A stretch of DNA of 64,000 nt from Pirellulales bacterium. Its GTDB lineage: Bacteria > Planctomycetota > Planctomycetia > Pirellulales > JACPPG01. The stretch is taken from assembly GCA_036499395.1 (NCBI GenBank), contig DASYDW010000122.1, forward strand, positions 62,001 to 126,000, in the 5' to 3' direction. Shown here in pieces: positions 51,264-59,897 of the stretch (within the stretch, counting starts at the first letter, position 1; every line of letters begins with the position of its first letter). A program made the translations under genes and the position numbers. The notes below the pieces were generated by a model. It saw only the letters and a list, made by a program, of their open reading frames with translations. It was not told where the DNA came from and did no database searches.

Positions 51264-52652
51264 TTAATGGCCGTCGGCCGCCCATGTTTTCGTGTGGCGG
51301 TCGGCGGCCGATTTCTTTATCGGGTTATTTGGTAGCGGATGATTGCGACGGCTCGGCATGCGGAAGAGAAAGCTAGGATTGGCGCCGGTCGTCAGATCCA
51401 CGCTTTCGCCTGACGGGAGAGGAAACGCGTCGGTCGTGCTGTACAGGTCGTAACTGCCGTTTTCTGTTCGATAATGGAACGATTGGCCGTCGGTTGGGTC
51501 GAGCGGTACTTCGCTGAGAAACTCAGGCACGAGCTGGGCCAAGTCCGCGGGATAGACGCCGTGCCTGTGGTGATATTGCTCGACAGCGACGGCCACTAAG
51601 GCTAGCCGGCGCACGAGTTCGGCCCGGGAAACGGCATTGATCGCGGCCATGAAGGTTGGCCCGATTCCGCCCGAAAGCACGTGCCAGTGCGAGTTGTTGC
51701 CCTGGTACTTCAATTCAATGAGCGTGCTGTCGCTCAGCATGTCGGGCCAAGGCTTTTCGGTTGCGTCTAGATAATCGTTGACAACATCCAGATAACGGGA
51801 TTTATCCGGTGCGCTGGTGATTTTCATCAGGATATTGGTCGCCCGCGGATGGGCCGACGAAATGTTCTCAAGCGTTGCTAGCCCAAAGACACGCTCTCCC
51901 ATGAAGGCCGGCCGCAGGCCGCGGTGAAAATCGATGCCCGCCAGGATGTCATGCACCCGTGCCAAGGCGTCGTCGGAATAGGGAATGCTGCCGAGCGTAG
52001 ATTTCAGCTCGTGCGCGGCCGAGCCGAACATCGCCAACCGCACCAACTGCGAAATGATCAGCGGTTCGTTTGCCAGCGATCGCTGCAGGGTCAAGCCTGC
52101 AGTGACCGCTTCAATGGCGCCTTGTGCATCGCCGGAGTGTGCCCGCACGTTGGATTCGAGACGCAACACGCGCGCTGCGCAGCGCAACGGACTGGCGTAA
52201 TTCAACACGGCGCCGACCGCGTCGGGCGTAGTCACGCCGGGAAAGCGCGCCAGGCAGCCGAGCGCTGCTGCTTCGTGCAACTGCCGCACGGAAGTGGCGT
52301 TATCAGTGAGAAATTTCTCCGCCAATGCGAGCTCTGCCCAGGGCTGGCCGACCTGGGGCGGCTCGCGCCCTTCGCTGATGAATGGCAGCGGGCGCCAGGC
52401 GGCGTCCTTCGCGCTCGCAGCGAGCGCCTCGCCCGCCTGAATCAACAAGTCGGTTGTATCCTGGTCCGCCGGCGGGTGTGGGTAAATGGCACCGAGCTCG
52501 GCATAAGTTAAGGGCTCGCCGCGCGCTTTTACGGCGGCGATTCGCGAGGTGAATCGATTTTGCAACATAGCCCACGAGAAGATTCCGCCCAACAGCAGGC
52601 AGGCCAGGAGCGCGGCGCTGGCTACATAAATACGCCGCCGGTGGTGGTTCAT
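51264..52652 (-). CDS. membrane-anchored protein of unknown function
   Basis: A 462-residue protein with one N-terminal signal-anchor helix (about 8-30) and a large periplasmic part. The middle is helical and Ala/Leu-rich (AALGCLARFPG, AARVLRLESNVRAHSGDAQG), reminiscent of TPR-like packing. The C-terminal segment VAVAVEQYHHRHGVYPADLA followed by VPEFLSEVPLDPTDGQSFHY resembles the region after the helix of type II secretion pseudopilins, a pattern recurring in planctomycete proteins of unknown role. ATG 52650-52652 is chosen as it opens the anchor; a TTG 11 codons earlier is possible. Function unassigned. Confidence 0.75.
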   Translation of the reverse strand: MNHHRRRIYVASAALLACLLLGGIFSWAMLQNRFTSRIAAVKARGEPLTYAELGAIYPHPPADQDTTDLLIQAGEALAASAKDAAWRPLPFISEGREPPQVGQPWAELALAEKFLTDNATSVRQLHEAAALGCLARFPGVTTPDAVGAVLNYASPLRCAARVLRLESNVRAHSGDAQGAIEAVTAGLTLQRSLANEPLIISQLVRLAMFGSAAHELKSTLGSIPYSDDALARVHDILAGIDFHRGLRPAFMGERVFGLATLENISSAHPRATNILMKITSAPDKSRYLDVVNDYLDATEKPWPDMLSDSTLIELKYQGNNSHWHVLSGGIGPTFMAAINAVSRAELVRRLALVAVAVEQYHHRHGVYPADLAQLVPEFLSEVPLDPTDGQSFHYRTENGSYDLYSTTDAFPLPSGESVDLTTGANPSFLFRMPSRRNHPLPNNPIKKSAADRHTKTWAADGH

Positions 52653-52929
52653 TGATTTCGTAGTGGTTTGTTCAGATTCGACCAATGCCGGTTATTAAGA
52701 CCTGCGCGGCGGCGTGAGCGCCTCAGATGGACAATTGCATCGAACGGGCACGTGAATTGTATCCGAACCGTGCAAGATCGGGACGGCCGAATCGAGCGTC
52801 GTTTCATCTCATCTTGTCCGCGCGAGTTCGCCTCGTGCCGGGATTGTCACGCGTCGACGGCGAAGTGGTCACCTCGACCGTGCGGCGGTATAACAGTTCC
52901 GATCGTTCTTAGTTCAAAGAGGATTGGTA

Positions 52930-53790
52930 ATGCCAGGTCGCCTGTCGGTTTTGAGATGGAGCCTTTCGCAACGGTCCGGCATCGCGCTGTCAGTGGCCGT
53001 CACGGCACTCCTGGCGCTCTCTGGTTGCGGCGCGAAGCAAGAGCCTGCCGAAAAAGGCGCTACCTCAGACGTCGCGGCCGATGCTACGGTGCGCATTGCC
53101 GCGGCCAGTGATCTGCAGTTCGCGCTCAAGGGCCTTGTGGCGAAGTTCAACGATACGCATCCGAAGAAGCGGGTCGAAGCAACGTTCGGTTCGAGCGGCA
53201 GCCTGTACGCGCAACTGGCGAACAAGGCGCCGTTTGACATGTTTTTGTCGGCTGACATGAGCTACCCGCGCAAGTTGATCGAGGCGGGACTGGCGGCCAA
53301 GGAGTCTGAATTCCTGTACGCCATCGGGCATCTCGTCGTGTGGGTGCCGAGTGCGTCGAAATTGAATCTCGACACCGACGGTATCAAGGCGCTCGCCGAT
53401 CCTGCGGTGAAGGTGATTGCGATGGCGAACCCCAAGCATGCCCCTTATGGTCGCGTGGCCGAAGAGGCCCTGAAAAGCCAGGGCGTCTATGACGACGTGA
53501 AGGATCGGCTAGTGCTGGGTGAGAACGTCTCGCAGACGGCGCATTTCGTGCAATCGGGGGCCGCCGATGCGGGGTTGATTGCCTTATCTCTGGCGCTCGC
53601 GCCGGAAATGAAAGCGCGCGGACGGTATTGGTCGGTTCCAACGGACGCGTATTCGCGACTCGAACAAGGGGGCGTGATCATGAACGATGCGAAGGATGCG
53701 GCGGCTGCAGGAGAGTTTCGCGGGTTTATGACCGGCGAGGAAGGAAAGACGATCTTGCGGGAATACGGCTTCGCCCTGCCGGGAGAATAA
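52930..53790 (+). CDS. modA: molybdate ABC transporter, substrate-binding lipoprotein
   Basis: A 286-residue periplasmic binding protein for molybdate or tungstate. ATG 52930 follows AGAGGAT. The signal ends in the lipobox LLALSGC with Cys33, so it is tethered to the membrane. The ModA pattern is clear: VRIAAASDLQFALKGLVAKF, ATFGSSGSLYAQLANKAPFD followed by MFLSADMSYPRKL, then ANPKHAPYGRVAEEAL and SGAADAGLIALSLALAP. It is the first gene of modABC, with 3 bases between it and modB. No ModE box or Moco riboswitch could be seen upstream (52653-52929). Confidence 0.95.
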   Translation: MPGRLSVLRWSLSQRSGIALSVAVTALLALSGCGAKQEPAEKGATSDVAADATVRIAAASDLQFALKGLVAKFNDTHPKKRVEATFGSSGSLYAQLANKAPFDMFLSADMSYPRKLIEAGLAAKESEFLYAIGHLVVWVPSASKLNLDTDGIKALADPAVKVIAMANPKHAPYGRVAEEALKSQGVYDDVKDRLVLGENVSQTAHFVQSGAADAGLIALSLALAPEMKARGRYWSVPTDAYSRLEQGGVIMNDAKDAAAAGEFRGFMTGEEGKTILREYGFALPGE

Positions 53791-53793
53791 CGT

Positions 53794-54456
53794 TTGGACG
53801 CCACCGCCGTTTGGCTTACTTTGAAATTGGCCACGTGTACGACGCTCGTGCTGATGGTGATCGGCCTACCGCTGGCGTATTGGCTGGCCAGCAGCACACG
53901 CCGATGGCGGTTTGCCGTGGACGCGGCCGTGGCCCTGCCGCTCTTACTTCCGCCGACGGTGTTGGGATATTACCTGCTGGTGGGCATGGGACCGCACAGT
54001 TTACTCGGGCGATGGTATGAAAAACTGGCGGGGCAAACGTTGCCGTTTTCGTTTTTGGGCATTCTCATTGGATCGGTCATTTACAACCTGCCGTTCGCCG
54101 TGCGTCCGTTTACGGCGGCGTTCGCCTCGGTCGACCGGCGCTTAATCGAGGCCTCCTGGTGCTTGGGAGTGTCGCGCGGCGAGACGTTCCGCCGCGTGAC
54201 CGTACCCTTGTGCTGGCCGGGCATTCTCACCGGCATGGTGCTGGCCTTTGCGCACACGGTCGGCGAGTTTGGCGTCGTGCTGATGATCGGGGGTAACCGG
54301 CCGGGGGTAACTCGGACGATTTCGGTGGCGATCTATGATGACGTGCAAGCTCTGAATTACGCTGCCGCCGCAAACAGCGCCGCGGTGCTGTTGATCTTTG
54401 CCTTTACGGCATTGTGCGTTACCTACGCGCTCTCGCGGCGGACGATGCCGCTATGA
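53794..54456 (+). CDS. modB: molybdate ABC transporter, permease
   Basis: A 220-residue inner-membrane permease with five or six helices. The cytoplasmic EAA loop that contacts ModC reads EASWCLGVSRGETFRRVTVP (109-128 approx.), and GEFGVVLMIGGNRPG followed by TRTISVAIYD is the ModB C-terminal signature. The start is a TTG at 53794 with GGGAG nine bases upstream; no ATG fits before the first helix. It starts 3 bases after modA and its stop overlaps the modC start by ATGA. Confidence 0.94.
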   Translation: MDATAVWLTLKLATCTTLVLMVIGLPLAYWLASSTRRWRFAVDAAVALPLLLPPTVLGYYLLVGMGPHSLLGRWYEKLAGQTLPFSFLGILIGSVIYNLPFAVRPFTAAFASVDRRLIEASWCLGVSRGETFRRVTVPLCWPGILTGMVLAFAHTVGEFGVVLMIGGNRPGVTRTISVAIYDDVQALNYAAAANSAAVLLIFAFTALCVTYALSRRTMPL

Positions 54457-55541
54457 GCTGGCAGTTGGCGGCCGATTTTGAAATGCGCTTTGACCGCGGG
54501 CCCACGATCCACGGCCAGTTGCACTTGCCGGTCGAAGGAGCGGGCGTCACGGTTCTGTTCGGCCCGTCGGGCTGTGGTAAGACGACCATCCTGCGAGCGC
54601 TCGCCGGACTCGCGCGACCGGCAAGCGGTCGCATCACGTTCGGTGAGGAATTGTGGTTCGACGCGGCGTCGAAGGTTTCACGCTCGCCCCAAGAACGCGG
54701 CGTCGGTTTCCTGTTTCAGCACTACGCGCTGTTTCCGCATCTCACGGTCAGTGAAAACGTAGCGTACGGGCTGCCGCAACGTAGGAGCGATTTGGCGCGC
54801 TCGCGCTCCATGAATGTCCTGACCCGACTGCGCATTGCCGACCTGGCCAATCGCTATCCGGCACAGTTGTCGGGCGGTCAGCAGCAACGAGTAGCGCTAG
54901 CGCGAACGATTGCGTGTGCGCCGAAATTGATTTTGCTGGATGAGCCCTTGTCGGCGCTCGATGCGCCGGTGCGCGAGCAATTACGAGGCGAGTTGCGACG
55001 GATGCTGCTGGAATTGGGGGGGCCGGCGATCATGGTCACGCACGATCGGGTCGAGGCACTGGCACTGGCCGATACGGTCGTCGTGATTACCGAAGGACAG
55101 GTCCGGCAATCCGGCCCGGTTCATGAGGTATTCAGCCGCCCTCGCGATTTGTCCATCGCGCAAGTGGTGGGCATCGAAACCGTTGAGCCGGGCACAATCC
55201 TTCAGATCGACAACGGGCTCGCCACAGTGCAAGTGGCCGGTGCCACGCTGACCGCCCTTGCACCGCCCGCGGTTGGCCGGGAAGTATTTGTCTGCATTCG
55301 GGGTGAAGACGTGCTCGTACAGAGGGAAGCTCCGGCCAGCACGAGTGCTCGCAATCGTCTGCCGGCTCGCGTTACGGCGCGCGTGGACGAAGGGCCGCTC
55401 GTGCGCATCGGGCTGGATTGCGGTTTTCGGCTGACGGCCCTCGTGACCCGCCCGGCCTGCGAAGAGTTAAACCTGCAGGTCAATGACCAGGTGACGGTAC
55501 TGATCAAAGCGCAAGCGATCCAGCTCGTGGGGCATGGGTAG
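54453..55541 (+). CDS. modC: molybdate ABC transporter, ATP-binding protein
   Basis: A 362-residue ABC ATPase that powers molybdate uptake. Walker A is FGPSGCGKTT, the Q-loop FLFQHYALFPHLT, the signature LSGGQQQRVALA, Walker B LILLDEPLSALD and the switch histidine VTHDRVEA. The C-terminal 100 residues form a TOBE/MOP-like domain (LPARVTARVDEGPLVRIGLD) that may bind oxyanion for feedback control. ATG 54453 overlaps the modB stop. The uptake system supplies molybdenum-cofactor enzymes; none of these lies in the window. Confidence 0.95.
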   Translation: MSWQLAADFEMRFDRGPTIHGQLHLPVEGAGVTVLFGPSGCGKTTILRALAGLARPASGRITFGEELWFDAASKVSRSPQERGVGFLFQHYALFPHLTVSENVAYGLPQRRSDLARSRSMNVLTRLRIADLANRYPAQLSGGQQQRVALARTIACAPKLILLDEPLSALDAPVREQLRGELRRMLLELGGPAIMVTHDRVEALALADTVVVITEGQVRQSGPVHEVFSRPRDLSIAQVVGIETVEPGTILQIDNGLATVQVAGATLTALAPPAVGREVFVCIRGEDVLVQREAPASTSARNRLPARVTARVDEGPLVRIGLDCGFRLTALVTRPACEELNLQVNDQVTVLIKAQAIQLVGHG

Positions 55542-55546
55542 CAGGG

Positions 55547-55582
55547 TCGTCAATTGACGATTCGCGTGGCGCGCGCTATCGT
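55547..55582 (+). promoter_or_regulatory. promoter with palindromic operator for the redoxin gene
   Basis: TTGACG (55554-55559) and TATCGT (55577-55582) are 17 bases apart. The -35 lies within a perfect 14-base palindrome, TCGTCAATTGACGA (55547-55560). This fits a regulated promoter for the redoxin gene that starts at 55646, rather than read-through from modC. Confidence 0.45.
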
Positions 55583-55645
55583 TGGTCGGACAAACAAGCG
55601 AGCCAGCGTGCTGGCGGCAAGGTTATTGCGACCAGGAGATTATCT

Positions 55646-56248
55646 ATGTTTCGCGCATTATTCACGATCATCATGAGCTTGACCGCGACGTACGCCGTGG
55701 CCGGCGAGTTCAATGGTGTTTTGAGTGCCGGCGACGCGGCGCCTGCTTGGACTGCTCTCCCGGGCACCGACGGTCAACAGCATGCGTTGGCCGATCTAAA
55801 GGACAAAAAGGTCGTGGTTGTCGTCTTCACGTGCAACAGTTGTCCGGTGGCGCGCGATTACGAGGACCGGATCATCGCCTTGGCAAAGCAGAATCCGGAA
55901 GAGTTGGCCATCGTCGCAATTAACGTTAATCGGGGCCCGGAGGACAGCCTGGCGAAGATGACCGAGCGGGCCAAAGAACGCGCGTTCCCTTATCTCTATC
56001 TGGCGGACGAGAGCCAGGCGATTGGCCGTGCTTATGGTGCGAGCGCCACGCCCGACTTCTTCGTGTTGTCGCCCGATCGCAAGGTCGTCTATATGGGATC
56101 GCTGGATGACAATAACGATCCGGCCGTGGCAAAGGCGAACTACGTGGGCGATGCCGTGCAGGCGGCGCTCGCTGGCACGAAGCCGGCGACGGCGGAAACG
56201 TTCGCCCGGGGCTGCGGCATCCGTTACGCACGGCAGCGCGCCAAGTGA
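55646..56248 (+). CDS. exported thioredoxin-fold (redoxin) protein
   Basis: A 200-residue protein with a signal peptide (1-20 approx., ending in AVAG). The AhpC/TSA or TlpA-like fold has the redox pair Cys63 and Cys66 in FTCNSCPVARDYEDR, followed by LAIVAINVNRG, FPYLYLADESQAIGRAYGAS and TPDFFVLSPDRKVVYMG with the cis-proline. It should act as a thiol-disulfide reductant or peroxidase in the periplasm. ATG 55646 follows AGGAG. It is the first of three genes running in the same direction (redoxin, glutathione peroxidase, dipeptidase), with 46 and 60 bases between them. Confidence 0.9.
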   Translation: MFRALFTIIMSLTATYAVAGEFNGVLSAGDAAPAWTALPGTDGQQHALADLKDKKVVVVVFTCNSCPVARDYEDRIIALAKQNPEELAIVAINVNRGPEDSLAKMTERAKERAFPYLYLADESQAIGRAYGASATPDFFVLSPDRKVVYMGSLDDNNDPAVAKANYVGDAVQAALAGTKPATAETFARGCGIRYARQRAK

Positions 56249-56294
56249 TGCAATCCCCGATTCTGTCTGGCGACATGCGACAAACGGTGCAGGT

Positions 56295-56777
56295 ATGAGC
56301 ACGATCTACGATTTTCCGGTCGTGACGATCGATGGCCACACGGAAACGCTGGAACCGTATCGCGGTCGAGTGATGCTGATCGTCAATGTGGCCAGCCGGT
56401 GCAGTTTTACGCCGCAATACGCCGGCCTCGAAACGCTTTATCGTCAACATAAAGAGCAGGGATTCGCCGTGCTCGGCTTTCCGTGCGATCAGTTCATGCA
56501 TCAGGAACCGGGCGACGAGGCCGAGATTCAAAGCTTCTGCTCGACCAAATACGACGTGACGTTTCCGATGTTCGCAAAGGTAAACGTTAACGGGCCGGCC
56601 GCGCACCCCTTGTATCAGTTTTTGAAGTCGGCCCGACCAGGCTTGCTGGGCACCAAAACCATCAAGTGGAATTTCGGCAAATTCCTGGTCGATCGCGCGG
56701 GGCGGGTGGTGAAACGCTACTCGATGTTCGCTCGGCCCGCGCGTTTAGAACGCGATGTGGCGGCGCTTCTCGCTTGA
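56295..56777 (+). CDS. glutathione peroxidase family protein
   Basis: A 160-residue thiol peroxidase. The catalytic tetrad is mostly recognisable: Cys36 in NVASRCSFTPQY, Gln70 in MHQEP, Trp125 and Asn126 in IKWNFGKFLV. Where the family usually has GFPCNQF, this one has GFPCDQF (61-67). Residue 36 is a normal cysteine codon, so no selenocysteine is involved, and like most bacterial members it may use thioredoxin rather than glutathione. No signal peptide, so cytoplasmic. ATG 56295, 46 bases after the redoxin gene and likely in its transcript. Confidence 0.93.
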   Translation: MSTIYDFPVVTIDGHTETLEPYRGRVMLIVNVASRCSFTPQYAGLETLYRQHKEQGFAVLGFPCDQFMHQEPGDEAEIQSFCSTKYDVTFPMFAKVNVNGPAAHPLYQFLKSARPGLLGTKTIKWNFGKFLVDRAGRVVKRYSMFARPARLERDVAALLA

Positions 56778-56837
56778 TTCTCGGCAGATACCGGCTTTCT
56801 TTTCGGCTTCATTCACCATTCTCACTGTTGATGCACG

Positions 56838-57926
56838 ATGCGATTGATCTTTGATTCTCATCTCGATTTGTCCTGGAACGCGCTGGCCTACAACCGCGAT
56901 CAAACGGAAACGGTTGACCAGATCAACGAGCGCGAACGAGGGATGGACCCCGCCGGGGGGCGGGGGCATGCCACGACTAGCCTGCCCGAGATGCGTGCGG
57001 GCAGGATTGCTGTTTGCCTGGGGACGCTGCTGGCGCGGGCGAAGCGCCAGGTGCAACCGGCCGTGGGGCATCGCCGCTCGGATCTGGATTACGGCACGCA
57101 AGGAATCGCTTATGCCGTAGCGCAGGGGCAGTTGGCCTATTATCGCCTGTTGGAAGAGCAGGGCGAGATGAAGATGATCGGCACGCGGCGCCAACTCGAT
57201 GATCACTGGCGTCGCTGGGAAGCCGATCCAACCGCGACGCTGCCGATCGGAAACATCCTCGCGATGGAAGGGGCCGACCCGATCGTCGATCCCACGCAGG
57301 TCGACGAATGGTTCGCCGCCGGATTGCGCAGCGTGATGCCCTCACACTACGGGCAAAGTCATTACTCGATGGGAACCGGGGGTAACGGTCCGTTGACGCC
57401 GCGCGGCGTGCAGCTGTTGAAGGAATTCGAGCGCGTGGGAATGATCCTCGACGTGACCCACCTATCGGATCAGAGTTTCTTCCAGGCGCTCGACTGCTTT
57501 TCAGGCCCGGTGATGGCTAGCCACAACAATTGTCGCGCCCTGGTGCCGGCGGACCGGCAGTTTTCGGACGAGCAATTGCGCCTGATCATCGGCCGCGGCG
57601 CCGTGATCGGCGTCGTGTGCGATGCTTGGATGCTACAGCCCGGCTGGACGATCGGCGTCACACGGCCGGATCGGTTGACGTTGGCGGCGCTGGCCGACCA
57701 CATCGACCATATCTGCCAGTTGGCAGGTAACACGCTACATGCGGGCATCGGCAGCGATCTGGACGGCGGTTACGGCACAGAACAAACGCCCAACGACCTG
57801 CGCACGATCACGGATCTGCAAATGCTGGAACCGCTGCTATCCGTTCGCGGCTATTCGGACTCGGACATCACGAATATCTTTCACGGCAATTGGCTGCGAT
57901 TTTTCCGCCGCTGGCTGCCAGAGTGA
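56838..57926 (+). CDS. membrane dipeptidase (renal dipeptidase family M19)
   Basis: A 362-residue zinc hydrolase of the amidohydrolase superfamily. Metal-site segments are DSHLDL (6-11), the glutamate in LAMEGADPI, DVTHLSDQSF, ASHNNCRALVP and GIGSDLDGGYG. There is no signal peptide, unlike many relatives, so it probably acts on cytoplasmic dipeptides, possibly D-Ala-D-Ala-type or xenobiotic dipeptides. ATG 56838 is used; an ATG two codons earlier is out of frame. It follows the glutathione peroxidase gene by 60 bases on the same strand and converges on the outer-membrane protein gene. Confidence 0.9.
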   Translation: MRLIFDSHLDLSWNALAYNRDQTETVDQINERERGMDPAGGRGHATTSLPEMRAGRIAVCLGTLLARAKRQVQPAVGHRRSDLDYGTQGIAYAVAQGQLAYYRLLEEQGEMKMIGTRRQLDDHWRRWEADPTATLPIGNILAMEGADPIVDPTQVDEWFAAGLRSVMPSHYGQSHYSMGTGGNGPLTPRGVQLLKEFERVGMILDVTHLSDQSFFQALDCFSGPVMASHNNCRALVPADRQFSDEQLRLIIGRGAVIGVVCDAWMLQPGWTIGVTRPDRLTLAALADHIDHICQLAGNTLHAGIGSDLDGGYGTEQTPNDLRTITDLQMLEPLLSVRGYSDSDITNIFHGNWLRFFRRWLPE

Positions 57927-57988
57927 TGTCGGTAAGAAGAACTGTTCCTGAATGGTGGCGCCGCAGTGCGCAACGCGAATCGTTACGT

Positions 57989-59173
57989 TTAGCGAATGAT
58001 GCCCGTCGCGACGCTGAATCCACCAAAGCCGATATTGCCCAGCGCGGAATCATAGGGCGTGTTGTCGATCGTGCCGGCGTTAAGCCAGAGTTGTCCTTCG
58101 AAGCCGCCGCGGACGAAGAACTGGCCGCCGCGCGCCAATTGCTTTTGCCATTGGGGGCCGGTGGCTATCTCGAGAATTCCGAGCGTCTCGCCGCTGAGTT
58201 TATAGTTGGCCGTGGCTGATACAGGAAAGAGAATGTCCGCCCCGGCTTGATAGTTGTAGCTGCGATCGCCGAACAGGATCGAGCCCCGCGTATTCGTATA
58301 CCAGGTAAAGCTCTTGGAATTAAAGAGTGAACGGTTCAGGTTCACTCCGCCCGTCAGGCCGATCCCGTTAAAGGCCTGACTCTGCTGGAGCGTGGCGAGC
58401 GTGCCGAGCACGTTCAGCGACTCGGATTGTCGAATTTCACCGTAGCGGAAGCCGCCAAAGGCAAGCATTCGCCAGCGGCGAAAATCGATCTGTTGCGTTA
58501 CCTCCCAATCGAAGGTGCGAAATCGCATTGCGCCCCCGAAGGCAACAAGTCCCACGGGATCGAGAAATTCGGTATCGGAACTATGACGGAATTCCCAATA
58601 CTGTACGCGAAATCCGAGCCCCGACTTTGTCACGTAACCCAGCCAAAAGCGGGGCGCCGTTTCGAAGGTGAAACTGTTATGCACGTTGAAATTAACGATC
58701 GCCGTTGGCGGCAACAGGCCTAAGTTCGTGTTAACGTTGGCCGTGGCGCCCGGTAGGTCGCCATTGGTCGCGGTTGGCTTCAAAAATAGAAGCTCGCTAC
58801 CGAAGACCACGCCGCACTGCCGGCAGCCGGTATTGAGAAAGTCCTGACCGACTAGCGCCGGGCGAGTGGAGCAATCGGGCAAGCACCAGCGGTTGCAAGA
58901 GTCGTTCAATGCACCATCGGGCGAGATCGTGGAGTCCGCAATCTCGTCTGTAAGCTTGTCTGTAGGCTCGGGTGCGAGCACCGGTGGTTGATCGCCGAAC
59001 CTGGACGTCAGCCGCGACCGCGCGGGGCTTTGCATCGTCGCGACTTGCCGTTCCAACTCTGCCAGACGGCGTTGGATGTCGCTATCGTCGGCCGACTGGG
59101 CGTACGCCTGTGGCGTGCTTAGCGACAGTCCGACAGCGAGTAATAACAGCCATGACGCGGTACGAAACGGCAT
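57989..59173 (-). CDS. outer-membrane beta-barrel protein (BBP7/Lpg1974-like)
   Basis: A 394-residue exported protein from ATG 59171-59173 (GGAGG about ten bases upstream). Signal peptide 1-26. A short coiled coil follows (SDIQRRLAELERQVATMQS, about 29-47), then a flexible acid/proline stretch and a cysteine cluster (NRWCLPDCS, NTGCRQCG). The C-terminal 260 residues form alternating amphipathic strands: VVFGSELLFLKP, RFWLGYVTKSGLGFRVQYWE, MLAFGGFRYGEIRQS and FVRGGFEGQLWL, as in planctomycete BBP7 or Legionella Lpg1974-type pore proteins. Assignment to one or other family is not certain. It converges on the dipeptidase gene. Confidence 0.75.
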   Translation of the reverse strand: MPFRTASWLLLLAVGLSLSTPQAYAQSADDSDIQRRLAELERQVATMQSPARSRLTSRFGDQPPVLAPEPTDKLTDEIADSTISPDGALNDSCNRWCLPDCSTRPALVGQDFLNTGCRQCGVVFGSELLFLKPTATNGDLPGATANVNTNLGLLPPTAIVNFNVHNSFTFETAPRFWLGYVTKSGLGFRVQYWEFRHSSDTEFLDPVGLVAFGGAMRFRTFDWEVTQQIDFRRWRMLAFGGFRYGEIRQSESLNVLGTLATLQQSQAFNGIGLTGGVNLNRSLFNSKSFTWYTNTRGSILFGDRSYNYQAGADILFPVSATANYKLSGETLGILEIATGPQWQKQLARGGQFFVRGGFEGQLWLNAGTIDNTPYDSALGNIGFGGFSVATGIIR

Positions 59174-59897
59174 CGACTTGCCCCCTCCATGAGAATTCGC
59201 GGTAACCGCGCCTGACGCCACCTTGCGCCAGTAACTGCCTTGGGGGGAATCGTCCAGGATGCTCTGTGGGGTTTGATGGACCGTTAGCATTCCTTAGGAC
59301 CCTAATAGCCGGCAGCGTTTGTCGGGCACGCTATTCGAAAGGGACGTGAACGTGCGCCCTACAGAGCGCAAATCCGGTCAAAACGCTTTGGGACCCCATC
59401 GCGCGCGGCACCGCGGGCACACCCTTTGCGACAACTCGCCAGTTTCGCGACCCTGTGAGCGGCAGGTGCCTTCGAAGAGGTGCCATTGGTTGAGACGGTC
59501 GCGGACGTCTGATACGGGGCGGAATCGCGCCGTGGATCTTTTGGCCACCGCGGGCCGCGGGCCCAGCAACCGCCAGTGTCGTACTACGCCTTTGTTCCTG
59601 AGGGCCGAACGCCCGGTTTGACTGCCGGCGCGACGTCGGGCGCCTGCATGCCTGCTAGCAATGTTTTTGCCTGAGCGGTGAAAGGTCGGGCAATTTTGCT
59701 ATTGCGGGATAGGTAGGCCGATAGCCCGCAAAGTTTGCGCAGAATCCCCCACGCCGCATTTTTGCCGCAATTTCTAGTCGACCTTGCGGATTGTATCGAA
59801 AAGTCTCAACCGGCAAGTTGTGCCGTGACGATGGACCTTACCGCATCTGACGATTGTGACGGTGCTAGTCCGTCCATGTTTCGAGGGGGGTCTGTTT
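59174..59897. other. long leader or intergenic region before the adhesin gene
   Basis: 724 bases between divergent outer-membrane barrel and adhesin genes. No supported frame. One stem, TTGCGGG (59702-59708) with CCCGCAA (59725-59731), lies in the presumed leader of the adhesin mRNA; no T tract follows. The GAGGGGGG ribosome binding site of the adhesin is at 59883-59890. Confidence 0.45.

Noticed and set aside
52653..52929. Moco riboswitch or ModE operator upstream of modA
   Set aside because: Neither the conserved Moco RNA core nor a CGnTATATA-type palindrome is visible in the spacer.
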